A stretch of DNA of 50,986 nt from Actinobacteria bacterium casp-actino5 (GTDB taxonomy: Bacteria > Actinomycetota > Acidimicrobiia > Acidimicrobiales > Ilumatobacteraceae): contig LFFE01000023.1 in NCBI GenBank assembly GCA_001510385.1, forward strand, positions 1 through 50,986, written 5' to 3'. This document shows, piece by piece, positions 40,558-49,630 of the stretch. The notes beneath the pieces were generated by a model. The model worked only from the letters and a program-made list of their open reading frames with translations. It was not told where the DNA came from and ran no database searches. Each line of letters opens with the position of its first letter. Position 1 is the first letter of the stretch. The translations under genes and the position numbers were made by a program.

Positions 40558-41448
40558 TTACGAGTCGTAGGTTGGGTCTTCCCAATCAGAAAAGATGGTT
40601 CCCAGCCCATCGGACACTTTGTCTGGGAACACCGGTGGCCGCTTTTCGAAGAACGAGTTGATCCCCTCTTTCACATCGTTCGACCGGCCGCGCTCCAAGA
40701 TTCCGCGGCTATCAACTTTGTGGGCCTCCATCGGGTGGTCTGCACCAAGCATCCGCCACATCATCTTGCGAGCAACAGCTACCGACACCGCTGACGATGA
40801 CTCGGTCATACGTCGGGCAAGGGCGTAAGCCGCCTCCAGCAATTCGTCGGGCTCATGAAGCGAGCGCACGAGACCACCTGCGTGCGCATCTTGGGAAGGA
40901 AACACTTCCCCAGATGCCACCCATTCCATCGCCTGGCTAATCCCAACTAGTCGCGGAAGAAACCAACTGGACGCCGCCTCGGGCACAATTCCTCGCCGAG
41001 AGAAGACAAAACCAAACTTTGCGGAGGTCGAGGCAATCCGAATATCCATTGGAAGTGTCATGGTGACGCCAACACCTACAGCGGCACCATTAATCGCTCC
41101 GATCACTGGCTTCTTTGATTCGTAGATCCTCAAGCTGACCGTCCCGCCGCCATCTCGTGGGACACCGTTGCGACCCATGACATCGGAGCCACCCTTTGAA
41201 AAGGTGCCCTCACCTGAAGACAGGTCCGCGCCCGCACAGAAAGCTCGACCCCTTCCTGTGAACACAACAGCGCGGACATCATCGTTCGCATCGGTTCGAT
41301 CTAGGGCGTCGAGAACCTCATACCGCATGCGCTCCGTGAACGCATTCATTTTGTCGGGGCGATTCAGCCAGATGGTTGCAATTCCATCAGCGATCTCAAG
41401 TTCGATCTGTTCGTAGGTGGATGGATCAAGGTTGGTAGGTGCAGCCAT
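40558..41448 (-). CDS. Enoyl-CoA hydratase/isomerase family protein (crotonase)
   Basis: This 296-aa crotonase has oxyanion-hole segments FCAGADLSSGEG and NGAAVGVGVTMTLPMD and the FSRRGIVPEAAS catalytic segment. It is longer than the paralogue at 34176 because of an insertion near residues 90-110 and a C-terminal tail ending in WEDPTYDS. The substrate is unknown. It lies 21 bp downstream of ftsX on the same strand and may be read from the ftsEX promoter; a -10-like CATGAT lies 6 nt before its ATG. Confidence 0.87.
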   Translation of the reverse strand: MAAPTNLDPSTYEQIELEIADGIATIWLNRPDKMNAFTERMRYEVLDALDRTDANDDVRAVVFTGRGRAFCAGADLSSGEGTFSKGGSDVMGRNGVPRDGGGTVSLRIYESKKPVIGAINGAAVGVGVTMTLPMDIRIASTSAKFGFVFSRRGIVPEAASSWFLPRLVGISQAMEWVASGEVFPSQDAHAGGLVRSLHEPDELLEAAYALARRMTESSSAVSVAVARKMMWRMLGADHPMEAHKVDSRGILERGRSNDVKEGINSFFEKRPPVFPDKVSDGLGTIFSDWEDPTYDS

Positions 41449-41469
41449 CCCTACATCATGGCCGGACGA

Positions 41470-42375
41470 TCACACGTCAAGGAATTTGGAGGCAGCTGTG
41501 CCCGAACCAATCGTTCCGATGAGCGCACCGAATAACACCACGATCAGCCCAACACGCCACTCGTAGCCATCCACGACGACGAGGGATGTCATGCCTGAAT
41601 TCGCTGGGAACGTCTCAACTCCAGCCGTCCAACGGCCATTGATAAACCACATAGCAACCGAAGCAACCGCACCTCCGGCAACACCTTGCAGGAGGCCTTC
41701 GAGCATGAACGGCAATCGAATAAACCAGTCGGTTGCACCAACAAGCTTCATCACCTCAATCTCGCGTCGGCGAGCAAACATCGCAGTTCGGATCGTGTTC
41801 CAAATCAACAGAGATGCCGCAATCATCAGTGCAATCCACAAGCCAGTTGTATACGTCGACACAAATCCTTGAAGCTTCGAGATCAGGTCTAATTGTTCTT
41901 CAGCAAGCTGTACCGAATACACATTTGGTAACTCGAGGTAGCGATCGCGCAAGCCACGAAGAATTTCGACCTGGGTCGCGTCGAGTGGAACAACCTTGTA
42001 CTGGGTTGGAATATTCAGCTCGGTGAGCTGTGCCCGAGTCAATGGGTCGCCAGCGAACAGCCGGTCAGCATCGGCGAGTGAGCACGCCACATCGCAATAC
42101 GACCACGCCTCAATCGTCACCCCTTGCTGTTGACCGAGAGCGTCTTCAATGACGAGGCGCTGCTCTTCCCCAGCACCTGAATTCACGTAGACGATCATCT
42201 CGACGCCGCCCTCCCATTGGGACAGCAAGTTGTCAAAACCGTGCTGGATGATGAGCGTGAGGCCAAAGATCAACAACGAGACAGCGGCAGTAATCACAGA
42301 AGCGACCGACAGCGTCGGGTTTCTCCGAATGCTCTCCCCCGTCTCACGGAACATATACCTGAGCCGAGATATCAC
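41470..42375 (-). CDS. ftsX: Cell division protein FtsX
   Basis: FtsX is the membrane part of the FtsEX complex, which activates peptidoglycan hydrolases at the septum. The 301-aa protein has an N-terminal helix (residues about 25-45), a large extracytoplasmic domain (about 50-165), and three C-terminal helices (about 175-195, 225-250, 275-295). The cytosolic [27 protein letters not shown] is the FtsX signature between helices 2 and 3. A Cys pair (YCDVACS) in the extracytoplasmic domain could form a disulfide. The GTG start overlaps the ftsE stop by 4 bp. Confidence 0.94.
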   Translation of the reverse strand: MISRLRYMFRETGESIRRNPTLSVASVITAAVSLLIFGLTLIIQHGFDNLLSQWEGGVEMIVYVNSGAGEEQRLVIEDALGQQQGVTIEAWSYCDVACSLADADRLFAGDPLTRAQLTELNIPTQYKVVPLDATQVEILRGLRDRYLELPNVYSVQLAEEQLDLISKLQGFVSTYTTGLWIALMIAASLLIWNTIRTAMFARRREIEVMKLVGATDWFIRLPFMLEGLLQGVAGGAVASVAMWFINGRWTAGVETFPANSGMTSLVVVDGYEWRVGLIVVLFGALIGTIGSGTAASKFLDV

Positions 42376-43049
42376 TGGTAAACACCTCGCTCCTGGTCAC
42401 GCACGATAACTCCACGGTCGAGTTGCACTACTCGACGACGCATCGCATCAACGATCCGACGATCATGTGTTGCCATCACCACAGTGGTTCCTGTCCCGTT
42501 GATTCGGTCGAGCAGTCGCATAATGCCCTCACCGGTTCCGGGATCAAGGTTTCCAGTTGGCTCGTCCGCTACCAGAATCAATGGTCGATTCACAAAGGCC
42601 CGCGCAATTGACACGCGTTGTTGTTCACCGCCGGACAGCTGGTGCGGAAAACGATCTTCCTTGCCCGACAATCCAACAAGGTCGATCACCGCAGGAACCT
42701 GCTGCGAAATCACATGCTGCGGCTTACCGATCACCTCGAGAGCGAATGCAATATTTTCAAAGACCGTCTTGTTCAGCAACAGTTTGTAGTCCTGAAACAC
42801 ATTTCCGATGTTGCGACGCAACTGCGGAATCCCGTTCGAAGGCATGTCGACAATATTGCGGCCCGCAATCCAAACGGAGCCCTCCTCCGGGCGTTCCTGG
42901 CGGTTGATGAGACGCAACAGTGTGCTCTTGCCGGATCCTGATGGCCCAACGAGGAAGACGAACTCTCCTTTCGGCACATCGAAACTGACATCATCGAGAG
43001 CGACGACATCGCTCGAATACCGCTTGGTGACATTTTCAAGCCGAATCAT
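42372..43049 (-). CDS. ftsE: Cell division ATP-binding protein FtsE
   Basis: FtsE powers FtsX. The 225-aa ABC ATPase has Walker [14 protein letters not shown], a Q-loop NVFQDYKLL, the signature [14 protein letters not shown], Walker [12 protein letters not shown] and the His-switch VMATHD. The N-terminus [11 protein letters not shown] is standard. A TACCCT hexamer (43060-43065) lies 10 nt upstream of the ATG, so a short leader of a few bases is possible. prfB lies 40 bp upstream on the same strand. Confidence 0.95.
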   Translation of the reverse strand: MIRLENVTKRYSSDVVALDDVSFDVPKGEFVFLVGPSGSGKSTLLRLINRQERPEEGSVWIAGRNIVDMPSNGIPQLRRNIGNVFQDYKLLLNKTVFENIAFALEVIGKPQHVISQQVPAVIDLVGLSGKEDRFPHQLSGGEQQRVSIARAFVNRPLILVADEPTGNLDPGTGEGIMRLLDRINGTGTTVVMATHDRRIVDAMRRRVVQLDRGVIVRDQERGVYQ

Positions 43050-43059
43050 GACAACGTTG

Positions 43060-43065
43060 AGGGTA
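43060..43065 (-). promoter_or_regulatory. Possible -10 hexamer TACCCT for ftsE-ftsX
   Basis: The hexamer is 10 nt before the ATG, 3-4 nt farther than in the clear leaderless genes. Confidence 0.3.
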
Positions 43066-43089
43066 GTTCACCATTCTTTGACGAACGGT

Positions 43090-44196
43090 TCAGGCCTCGT
43101 CCTCCGAGGAGCGGCGCCAACGAAGGTAGCCCTCCATGAACTCGTCGAGATCTCCATCAAAGACTGCTGACACATTCGCCGACTCAACCTCGGTGCGAAG
43201 GTCCTTCACCATCTGGTATGGCTGCATCACATATGAGCGAATCTGGCTTCCCCAGCCAACCTGCGCTTGCTTGCCGCCGATCGCGTCGAGTTCGGCTTGA
43301 TGCTCTTCTTCGATCTTGGCTGCCAACATCGCTTGCAGCCGACCAAGAGCGCGCTCACGGTTCTGCAGCTGGCTGCGCTCCTCCTGAGAAGACGCAACCA
43401 GACCAGTGGGTTCATGAATCAATCGCACCGCAGATGACGTCTTGTTCACGTGCTGGCCGCCGGCACCCGACGCACGAAATACCTCCATGCGAATATCGGC
43501 CTCGTTGATCTCGATATCTGGTGCATCCATCACTGGCCACACTTGAACTGCGGCGAAACCGGTCTGCCGGCGACCCTGATTATCAAATGGACTGATTCGA
43601 ACCAGCCGATGAGTGCCGCGCTCGGCTGTCATTAGGCCGTACGCGTAGCGGCCAGTGATCGTGACTTCAGCCGAGTTAATTCCGGCTTCGGCTCCATCGG
43701 ACTGATAGTTCAACTCGATGGCAAAACCGCGGCGTTCCGCCCACCTGCTGTACATCCGGAGCAACATCTCAGCGAAGTCTTGAGCGTCAACTCCCCCGTC
43801 TTTCGCATTGATCTGAACTATGCACGCTGAGTCGTCGTGGTCACCGGTGAACAAGCTCCGGAGCTCTAACTGGTCAAGCTGACCGGCGATGGTTGTGATC
43901 GAATCTTGGATTTCAGGTTCAAGACTTTCGTCGTTCTCTTCGCGGGCGAGTTCGTGCAGCACCTCGACATCAGAAATTGCATTCAGGATCTGTGAGTACG
44001 TGTCAACGTCATCTTTCACGCCTGCGTACTCAGCGTTCACCGCCTTGGCCTTGTCGGCGTCATCCCATAAATCAGGACGAGATATTTCAGCTTCAAGTTC
44101 GATGAGCCGGTCACGACCCTCGGGAATATGAAGGTACGAAGAGGCCTCTTCGACTCGGCGAACAAGGTCGCGAATGTCATCAGTAAAGTCACGCAT
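43090..44196 (-). CDS. prfB: Peptide chain release factor 2
   Basis: RF2 ends translation at UAA and UGA. The 368-aa protein has the tripeptide discriminator in VRISPFDNQG (SPF), and the catalytic GGQ in ASGAGGQHVNKTSSAVRL. The reading frame is continuous from the ATG; the UGA-dependent +1 frameshift that controls prfB in many bacteria is absent. It begins 12 bp after the secA stop. No other release-factor gene is in the window. Confidence 0.96.
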   Translation of the reverse strand: MRDFTDDIRDLVRRVEEASSYLHIPEGRDRLIELEAEISRPDLWDDADKAKAVNAEYAGVKDDVDTYSQILNAISDVEVLHELAREENDESLEPEIQDSITTIAGQLDQLELRSLFTGDHDDSACIVQINAKDGGVDAQDFAEMLLRMYSRWAERRGFAIELNYQSDGAEAGINSAEVTITGRYAYGLMTAERGTHRLVRISPFDNQGRRQTGFAAVQVWPVMDAPDIEINEADIRMEVFRASGAGGQHVNKTSSAVRLIHEPTGLVASSQEERSQLQNRERALGRLQAMLAAKIEEEHQAELDAIGGKQAQVGWGSQIRSYVMQPYQMVKDLRTEVESANVSAVFDGDLDEFMEGYLRWRRSSEDEA

Positions 44197-44208
44197 GGCA
44201 CTCTCTCG

Positions 44209-46995
44209 TCAAGCTGCGCCGTGGCAGTTTTTGAACTTGGAACCCGACCCACAAGGGCAAGGAGCATTGCGCGGAGTTTTGTCAAACGCGTCTTTTACGA
44301 CTGTCTGCTGCTTGTTCACCTGCGGAACAGCAGTCGGGGATGGAGCGCCAGTCGCTTCTGCAACTGCGGCAGCGCGGGCTGCGTCAAATCCACTTTCAGA
44401 TGACGTCTCACTCGAGCTTTGCTGCATGTTCAACACCTTCGGTGTGAGCTGCGGCTCATCGGGTTGAGTGACCTGAACGTTCATCACATAACGGACAAAA
44501 TCTCGAGCGATGCCGGCCATCATCGCGCCAAACATCTGGAATCCTTCACGCTGCCATTCGACTAACGGGTCTTTCTGACCCATCGCCCGCAGGTTGATTC
44601 CCTCTTGCAGGTAGTCCATCTCTTCGAGATGCTCACGCCAACGTTGATCGATGATGCGCAACATCACCTGACGCTCAACCTGGCGCATCACTTCTTCACC
44701 GAGCTCGACCTCTCGTTGCTCGTAATGGTTGCGAGATTCAGCAAGCAGCACCTCGATTACCTCTGAGGCGGTGTCGAGGCGACTGAGCTCATCGACCGTT
44801 GCAATGGTCGGCCAGTACAGCGCTGTTTCTTTGAGCAGGCCGTCCAGATCCCATTCGTCGGTGGCAGCGGATGCACAATGCACACCAACGAGGTCGGACA
44901 CGGCGTCACCTAAGTATTCGTACGCAGCCGCGCGGAGATCGGCACCTTCAAGAATCTGGTCACGACGCTGATAAATGATCTTGCGCTGTTCATTCATGAC
45001 CTCGTCGTACTTGAGGACATTCTTTCGAACCTCAGCATTTTTCTGTTCAACAGTTGTCTGAGCGCGTTCGATGGCCTTGGTCACCATCTTCGCCTCAATC
45101 GCTTCATCGTCATCAAACCGCCCCATGGCCCACTGCAACGCCCCAGTTGCGAATAGCCGCATGAGTTCGTCGTCAAGGCTGAGGTAAAACCGACTCTCAC
45201 CTGGGTCGCCTTGACGTCCTGATCGACCACGAAGCTGATTGTCAATGCGGCGGCTGTCATGACGCTCTGAGCCAATGACGTACAGTCCACCTAATTCTCT
45301 GACCTGTTTACCCTCTTCGGCGCATTCCGCTGCGAAGCGGTCGAAATGATGTTTGTACCGCCCGAATGCTGCCACGCGCTGCTCGCGGAATTCTTCAGGC
45401 ATCTGATCGAGTGGTTGCGGTAAGGCAAAGTCATCGACAAGTAACGCCTCATCAAAACCTTCTTTTAACACCTCGCGCCGAGCGAGGAGTTCAGGATTAC
45501 CACCAAGCAAGATGTCAACACCACGTCCTGCCATATTCGTCGCAACGGTGATCGATCCCAATCGACCCGCTTGAGCGACGATTTCGGCTTCACGAGTATG
45601 TTGCTTGGCGTTGAGAACCTCGTGAGCGATTCCCCGATCGTTCATCAGTTTTGACAGCGTCTCACTCTTTTCAACTGAGGCCGTGCCGACCAATACCGGT
45701 TGGCCACGTTCGTGACGATCGACAATGTCGTCGATGACCGCACCGAACTTTCCAACCTCGCTCTTGTAAATGAGATCGGCTTGATCAACACGAGCAACTT
45801 CTTGATTTGTTGGAATCGGGACAACTCCGAGACCATAGGTGTTCATAAGTTCCGCCGCTTCGGTCGAAGCGGTACCTGTCATACCGGCGAGCTTGTCGTA
45901 CATCCGGAAGTAGTTCTGAAGGGTGATCGTTGCGAGGGTCTGGTTCTCCTCCTTTATCGAAACACCTTCTTTAGCCTCAACGGCTTGGTGAATACCTTCT
46001 GACCAGCGACGTCCCTCAAGAATACGACCGGTGAACTCGTCAACGATCTTCACTTCGCCAGCTTGAACGATGTAGTCCTTATCGCGGCGATACAGCTCTT
46101 TGGCTTTTAGGGCTACCGTGAACTGGTGGACGAAATTTGCCTGGATGTCGTCGTAGAGGTTCTCGACTCCGAGTGCGTGCTCCACCTTTTCGATGCCCGG
46201 CTCTAAGGGGACCACGACTCGCTTATCTTCTTCAACCTCGTAATCGACATCTCGGGTGAGTGTTCGGACAATCGACGCGAATCGGTAATACAACTTGGCT
46301 GCATCCCCAACACGTCCTGAGATGATGAGGGGCGTACGAGCTTCATCAATCAGAATCGAGTCAACTTCGTCAACGATGCAGAACGAGTGGCCCCGCTGCA
46401 CCTTGTCAGTCAGGCGGCCCGCCATGTTGTCTCTCAGATAGTCAAAGCCAAACTCATTATTTGTGCCGTATGTGATGTCGCAGGCGTAGCTTGCTCGCTT
46501 CTCGGTAGGACTTGACTTGACCCCAGGGATCACCAGACCGACAGATAGCCCAAGCCAGCGGTGCAGTTGCCCCATCCATTCAGCATCTCGTCGAGCAAGG
46601 TAATCGTTCACCGTGACAAGGTGAACTCCGTTGCCAGATAGCCCATTGAGGTACGCGGGTAGTGTCGAAACGAGGGTCTTCCCTTCACCGGTCTTCATCT
46701 CAGCAGCCCAGCCAAAATGAAGTGCTGCGCCACCCATCAACTGAACGTCGTAATGGCGTTGACCGAGCACACGCGTCGCCGCCTCACGAGTTACTGCGAA
46801 CGCTTCAACGAGCAGGTCGTCGAGGGTTTCACCTCGGTCGAGCCGCTCGCGAAACTCAATCGTCTTATGCCGGAGGTCATCATCTGAGAGTGAACCAATG
46901 TTGTCGCCGAGCGCGCTGATGTCAGGAACGATGCCCTCGAGGGCCTTCAGCTTCTTTCCTTCTCCGGCTCGGAGGACGCGATCAAGAATTCCCAT
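44209..46995 (-). CDS. secA: Preprotein translocase ATPase SecA
   Basis: SecA drives protein export through SecYEG. The 928-aa protein has Walker A MKTGEGKT, the DEVDSILIDEARTPLIISG Walker B, YGTNNEFGFDYLRDN, the TNMAGRGVDI and GRSGRQGDPG helicase motifs, and a C-terminal zinc-binding tail with CPCGSGSKFKNCHG. Length and tail are normal for SecA1. A TAGGCT hexamer 9 nt before the ATG may be its -10 element. prfB follows directly. Confidence 0.97.
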   Translation of the reverse strand: MGILDRVLRAGEGKKLKALEGIVPDISALGDNIGSLSDDDLRHKTIEFRERLDRGETLDDLLVEAFAVTREAATRVLGQRHYDVQLMGGAALHFGWAAEMKTGEGKTLVSTLPAYLNGLSGNGVHLVTVNDYLARRDAEWMGQLHRWLGLSVGLVIPGVKSSPTEKRASYACDITYGTNNEFGFDYLRDNMAGRLTDKVQRGHSFCIVDEVDSILIDEARTPLIISGRVGDAAKLYYRFASIVRTLTRDVDYEVEEDKRVVVPLEPGIEKVEHALGVENLYDDIQANFVHQFTVALKAKELYRRDKDYIVQAGEVKIVDEFTGRILEGRRWSEGIHQAVEAKEGVSIKEENQTLATITLQNYFRMYDKLAGMTGTASTEAAELMNTYGLGVVPIPTNQEVARVDQADLIYKSEVGKFGAVIDDIVDRHERGQPVLVGTASVEKSETLSKLMNDRGIAHEVLNAKQHTREAEIVAQAGRLGSITVATNMAGRGVDILLGGNPELLARREVLKEGFDEALLVDDFALPQPLDQMPEEFREQRVAAFGRYKHHFDRFAAECAEEGKQVRELGGLYVIGSERHDSRRIDNQLRGRSGRQGDPGESRFYLSLDDELMRLFATGALQWAMGRFDDDEAIEAKMVTKAIERAQTTVEQKNAEVRKNVLKYDEVMNEQRKIIYQRRDQILEGADLRAAAYEYLGDAVSDLVGVHCASAATDEWDLDGLLKETALYWPTIATVDELSRLDTASEVIEVLLAESRNHYEQREVELGEEVMRQVERQVMLRIIDQRWREHLEEMDYLQEGINLRAMGQKDPLVEWQREGFQMFGAMMAGIARDFVRYVMNVQVTQPDEPQLTPKVLNMQQSSSETSSESGFDAARAAAVAEATGAPSPTAVPQVNKQQTVVKDAFDKTPRNAPCPCGSGSKFKNCHGAA

Positions 46996-47004
46996 GCAGC
47001 GTTG

Positions 47005-47010
47005 AGCCTA
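47005..47010 (-). promoter_or_regulatory. Possible -10 hexamer TAGGCT for secA
   Basis: The hexamer ends 9 nt before the secA ATG. It is the same hexamer as at the globin gene and upstream of ahcY. Confidence 0.4.
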
Positions 47011-47023
47011 TCGGCGGGTACTG

Positions 47024-47734
47024 TCAGGCTGCCGTCGAATACTGCTCTCGACCTGCCCGAAGGGTTTCAACGTTTCGACGAGGAGTTGCGGCGACCGCGG
47101 CACGATGGATATGCGAAATTCCTGCAGTTCGCAATGCGCCAGATGCTGCCGCCATCGTGGCTCCTGTCGTCACCACGTCGTCAATCAGTACCACTCGATC
47201 GAAACGCGTCCGACGCCCCCTGAAGCCCGGGCCATTCAAACGCTCAATACGCGATCTTGACTTCTGCTCCCCCGAGTCGACACGCTCGAGCATCCGCACG
47301 ACCGGCAACCCCAACTGCGCACCAACGAGTTGAGCCATCAGTTCACTCGGATCGAAGCCGCGGTCTCGCCGGCGATGCGTTGTCGTAGGCACCCAGGTAA
47401 CAGCCTGAACATCAACCCCAGCAACCACACCGTCACTGATGAGTTTCCGAGCAACAAGGCCACCGAGATAACGCGCAGCACCTCGATGGTTCTTGAACTT
47501 CATTCCTGAGACGACGTCACGTACTCGCCCGTCAAATTCACCAACGATCGTGCAGGTCGTCTCTGTGAAAGGACTAAGCCGACTCGTTCGTAACTCTTCA
47601 ATGATTGAGCAACGACAACTACGACACACTTCAGCTCCAACACTCCCGCAAGCTGCGCAGGTGGGCGGACAGAGCGCGTCGAGTAGCCGTGCGCCCAGAT
47701 GAAATAACTGACGTAATGAACTGCTCAAGACCAT
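47024..47734 (-). CDS. ComF-family phosphoribosyltransferase-like protein
   Basis: This 236-aa protein carries an N-terminal zinc finger (CPPTCAACGSVGAEVCRSCRC) and a C-terminal PRT fold with the PRPP loop VVLIDDVVTTGATMAAA. ComF homologues take part in DNA uptake in competent bacteria, but actinobacterial ones have no proven role. It lies 36 bp after ahcY on the same strand. A weak -10-like CACGAT sits 6 nt before the ATG. Confidence 0.9.
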   Translation of the reverse strand: MVLSSSLRQLFHLGARLLDALCPPTCAACGSVGAEVCRSCRCSIIEELRTSRLSPFTETTCTIVGEFDGRVRDVVSGMKFKNHRGAARYLGGLVARKLISDGVVAGVDVQAVTWVPTTTHRRRDRGFDPSELMAQLVGAQLGLPVVRMLERVDSGEQKSRSRIERLNGPGFRGRRTRFDRVVLIDDVVTTGATMAAASGALRTAGISHIHRAAVAATPRRNVETLRAGREQYSTAA

Positions 47735-47770
47735 TTCGACATCGTGCCGAAAGGGTGTGACAGCAACGGC

Positions 47771-49228
47771 TCAGTAGCGGTAATGCTCTGGCTTGAAGGG
47801 GCCCGAAGGCTCAATACCGAGGTACTCGGCCTGCTCGTCGCTGAGCTTTGTCAACCGAACCCCAAGGGACTCGAGGTGGAAGGTGGCAACCTTCTCGTCG
47901 AGATGCTTCGGAAGCACATGAACACCGAGTGGGTAACGATCGAGATGGTTGAACAGTTCGATCTGCGCCAACACCTGATTCGAGAATGAACAGCTCATCA
48001 CAAAGCTTGGGTGGCCAGTTGCACAGCCGAGATTGACAAGTCGACCCTCTGCAAGCACGATGACCTGGTGGCCATCGTCAAAGGTCCACACATCGGTGCC
48101 AGGCTTTAGTTCGTCACGAACCGCTCCAGATCGGGCAAGGCCGGCCATGTCGATTTCGTTATCGAAGTGTCCAATGTTGCAAACGATCGCATTGTGCTTC
48201 ATTTCGCGCATGTGATCGATCGTGATGATGTCTGCGTTTCCGGTAGCGGTAACGAACACATCAGCCTGTCCAACGACCTCATCAAGCGGAAGCACCTGCA
48301 AGCCTTCCATCGCTGCCTGCAGTGCATTGATCGGGTCAATTTCGGTCACGATGACACGGCAACCCTGCCCACGCAACGACTGAGCACAACCCTTACCTAC
48401 ATCTCCATAGCCGCAGACGACCGCAACTTTTCCACCAAGCATCACATCAGTTGCTCGGCTGATCGAATCGACCAGCGAATGACGACATCCGTATAGGTTG
48501 TCAAACTTCGACTTCGTCACCGAGTCGTTGACGTTGATCGCCGGGAACAGCAACGACTTGTCTTCGGCCATCTTGTACAGGCGCTTCACGCCGGTCGTGG
48601 TCTCCTCGGTAACTCCCTTGATATGGGATGACATGCGAGTCCACTTCGTTGGGTCAGTCTTCAGGGTGCGCTGCAACAGACCAAGAATGACAGCAAGTTC
48701 TGGGTTGCTTGCTTCGGTTGGATCCGGAACCTGGCCCGCTGCCTCGTACTCGACACCCTTGTGCAACAACATGGTTGCATCGCCACCATCATCAAGGATC
48801 ATGTTCGGACCGTCGTGGCCTTCCCACGTCATCATCTTCTCGGTGCACCACCAATATTCCTCGAGCGTCTCACCTTTCCACGCGAAGACCGGAACACCTT
48901 GAGGATCATCCTCGGTTCCATGTGGTCCCACCACGACAGCTGCAGCAGCGTGATCTTGAGTTGAGAAGATGTTGCAAGATGCCCACCGAACCTCGGCTCC
49001 TAAGGCTGTCAGCGTCTCAATTAGTACCGCCGTCTGAACGGTCATGTGCAGCGAACCTGAAATCCGTGCACCAGCAAGCGGCTTCGTCGATCCGTACTCA
49101 CGACGAATCGCCATCAAACCTGGCATCTCATGCTCTGCGAGCAGCATCTCTTTGCGGCCAAACGGAGCAAGAGAAAGGTCTGCGACCCGAAAGTCTTGAG
49201 ACGCAGAAATACGGGTATCAGAAGTCAT
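47771..49228 (-). CDS. ahcY: S-adenosylhomocysteine hydrolase
   Basis: AhcY splits S-adenosylhomocysteine to adenosine and homocysteine, removing the inhibitor left by methyltransferases such as MenG, and the SpoU protein. The 485-aa protein has the substrate motifs [13 protein letters not shown] and [11 protein letters not shown]. It also has the NAD-binding [13 protein letters not shown] and the C-terminal KPEHYRY that closes over NAD of the neighbouring subunit. The start is the ATG at 49226-49228 behind a strong GAGGAG (49236-49241, 7 nt spacing); the open frame upstream to 49339 is the leader. Having a ribosome-binding site and a leader sets it apart from the leaderless genes here. Confidence 0.96.
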   Translation of the reverse strand: MTSDTRISASQDFRVADLSLAPFGRKEMLLAEHEMPGLMAIRREYGSTKPLAGARISGSLHMTVQTAVLIETLTALGAEVRWASCNIFSTQDHAAAAVVVGPHGTEDDPQGVPVFAWKGETLEEYWWCTEKMMTWEGHDGPNMILDDGGDATMLLHKGVEYEAAGQVPDPTEASNPELAVILGLLQRTLKTDPTKWTRMSSHIKGVTEETTTGVKRLYKMAEDKSLLFPAINVNDSVTKSKFDNLYGCRHSLVDSISRATDVMLGGKVAVVCGYGDVGKGCAQSLRGQGCRVIVTEIDPINALQAAMEGLQVLPLDEVVGQADVFVTATGNADIITIDHMREMKHNAIVCNIGHFDNEIDMAGLARSGAVRDELKPGTDVWTFDDGHQVIVLAEGRLVNLGCATGHPSFVMSCSFSNQVLAQIELFNHLDRYPLGVHVLPKHLDEKVATFHLESLGVRLTKLSDEQAEYLGIEPSGPFKPEHYRY

Positions 49229-49323
49229 GGCGGTTCTCCTCGAATGAAGTCGTGTTGAAAAAGTCTGTTTGAGGAACGAGCCGGAGCCTCCTGGCCCGAT
49301 CACGACAGCCCGCCGAAATGCAG

Positions 49324-49329
49324 AGCCTA
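49324..49329 (-). promoter_or_regulatory. Possible -10 hexamer TAGGCT for ahcY, giving a leader of about 90 nt
   Basis: TAGGCT (minus strand) lies 95 bp before the ahcY ATG in the gap between the Trm112 gene and ahcY. The implied 5' leader includes a GC-rich, partly self-complementary stretch around 49283-49300. I could not match it to the SAH or SAM riboswitch consensus. Confidence 0.3.
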
Positions 49330-49360
49330 ACGCCGCCAATTCATAGAACGTCGGACGCTG

Positions 49361-49570
49361 CTAACCAGCAACAATCGCAAGCAGACGTTGAGCCTCGGCT
49401 TCACTTACTTCGGAAGCTTCATCGATCAGCATGACTGGAATGTCATCGCGGACCGGGTACGTGCGTCGGAGCCGCTCGTTCAACAACACGCCTTCGGACT
49501 CGACATACACCAACGAACCCTTATCTTCCGGGCAGACCAGAATTTTAAGAAGTTGAGCATCAAGTGACAT
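49361..49570 (-). CDS. Trm112-family small protein
   Basis: This 69-aa protein has the Trm112/YcaR pattern LLKILVCPEDKGSLVY...YPVRDDIPVMLIDEA. In bacteria such proteins are thought to activate or stabilise methyltransferases or glycosyltransferase neighbours. Only one Cys remains of the zinc-binding set. A ribosome-binding site (AAAGGAG, 49577-49583, 6 nt before ATG) is clear. The gene lies between manB and ahcY, an arrangement that looks conserved in related actinobacteria. Confidence 0.88.
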   Translation of the reverse strand: MSLDAQLLKILVCPEDKGSLVYVESEGVLLNERLRRTYPVRDDIPVMLIDEASEVSEAEAQRLLAIVAG

Positions 49571-49630
49571 GGGGATCTCCTTTGCGGACTTCGTCAGCGT
49601 ATCGGTTGAGGAATCTGGGACTCACCACAA

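Noticed and set aside
43090-44196. Programmed +1 frameshift in prfB
   Set aside because: The reading frame is continuous from the ATG and no in-frame UGA slip site is present near codon 25.
49229-49320. SAH riboswitch upstream of ahcY
   Set aside because: The conserved core of the known class could not be recognised by eye; only a GC-rich self-complementary stretch is present.
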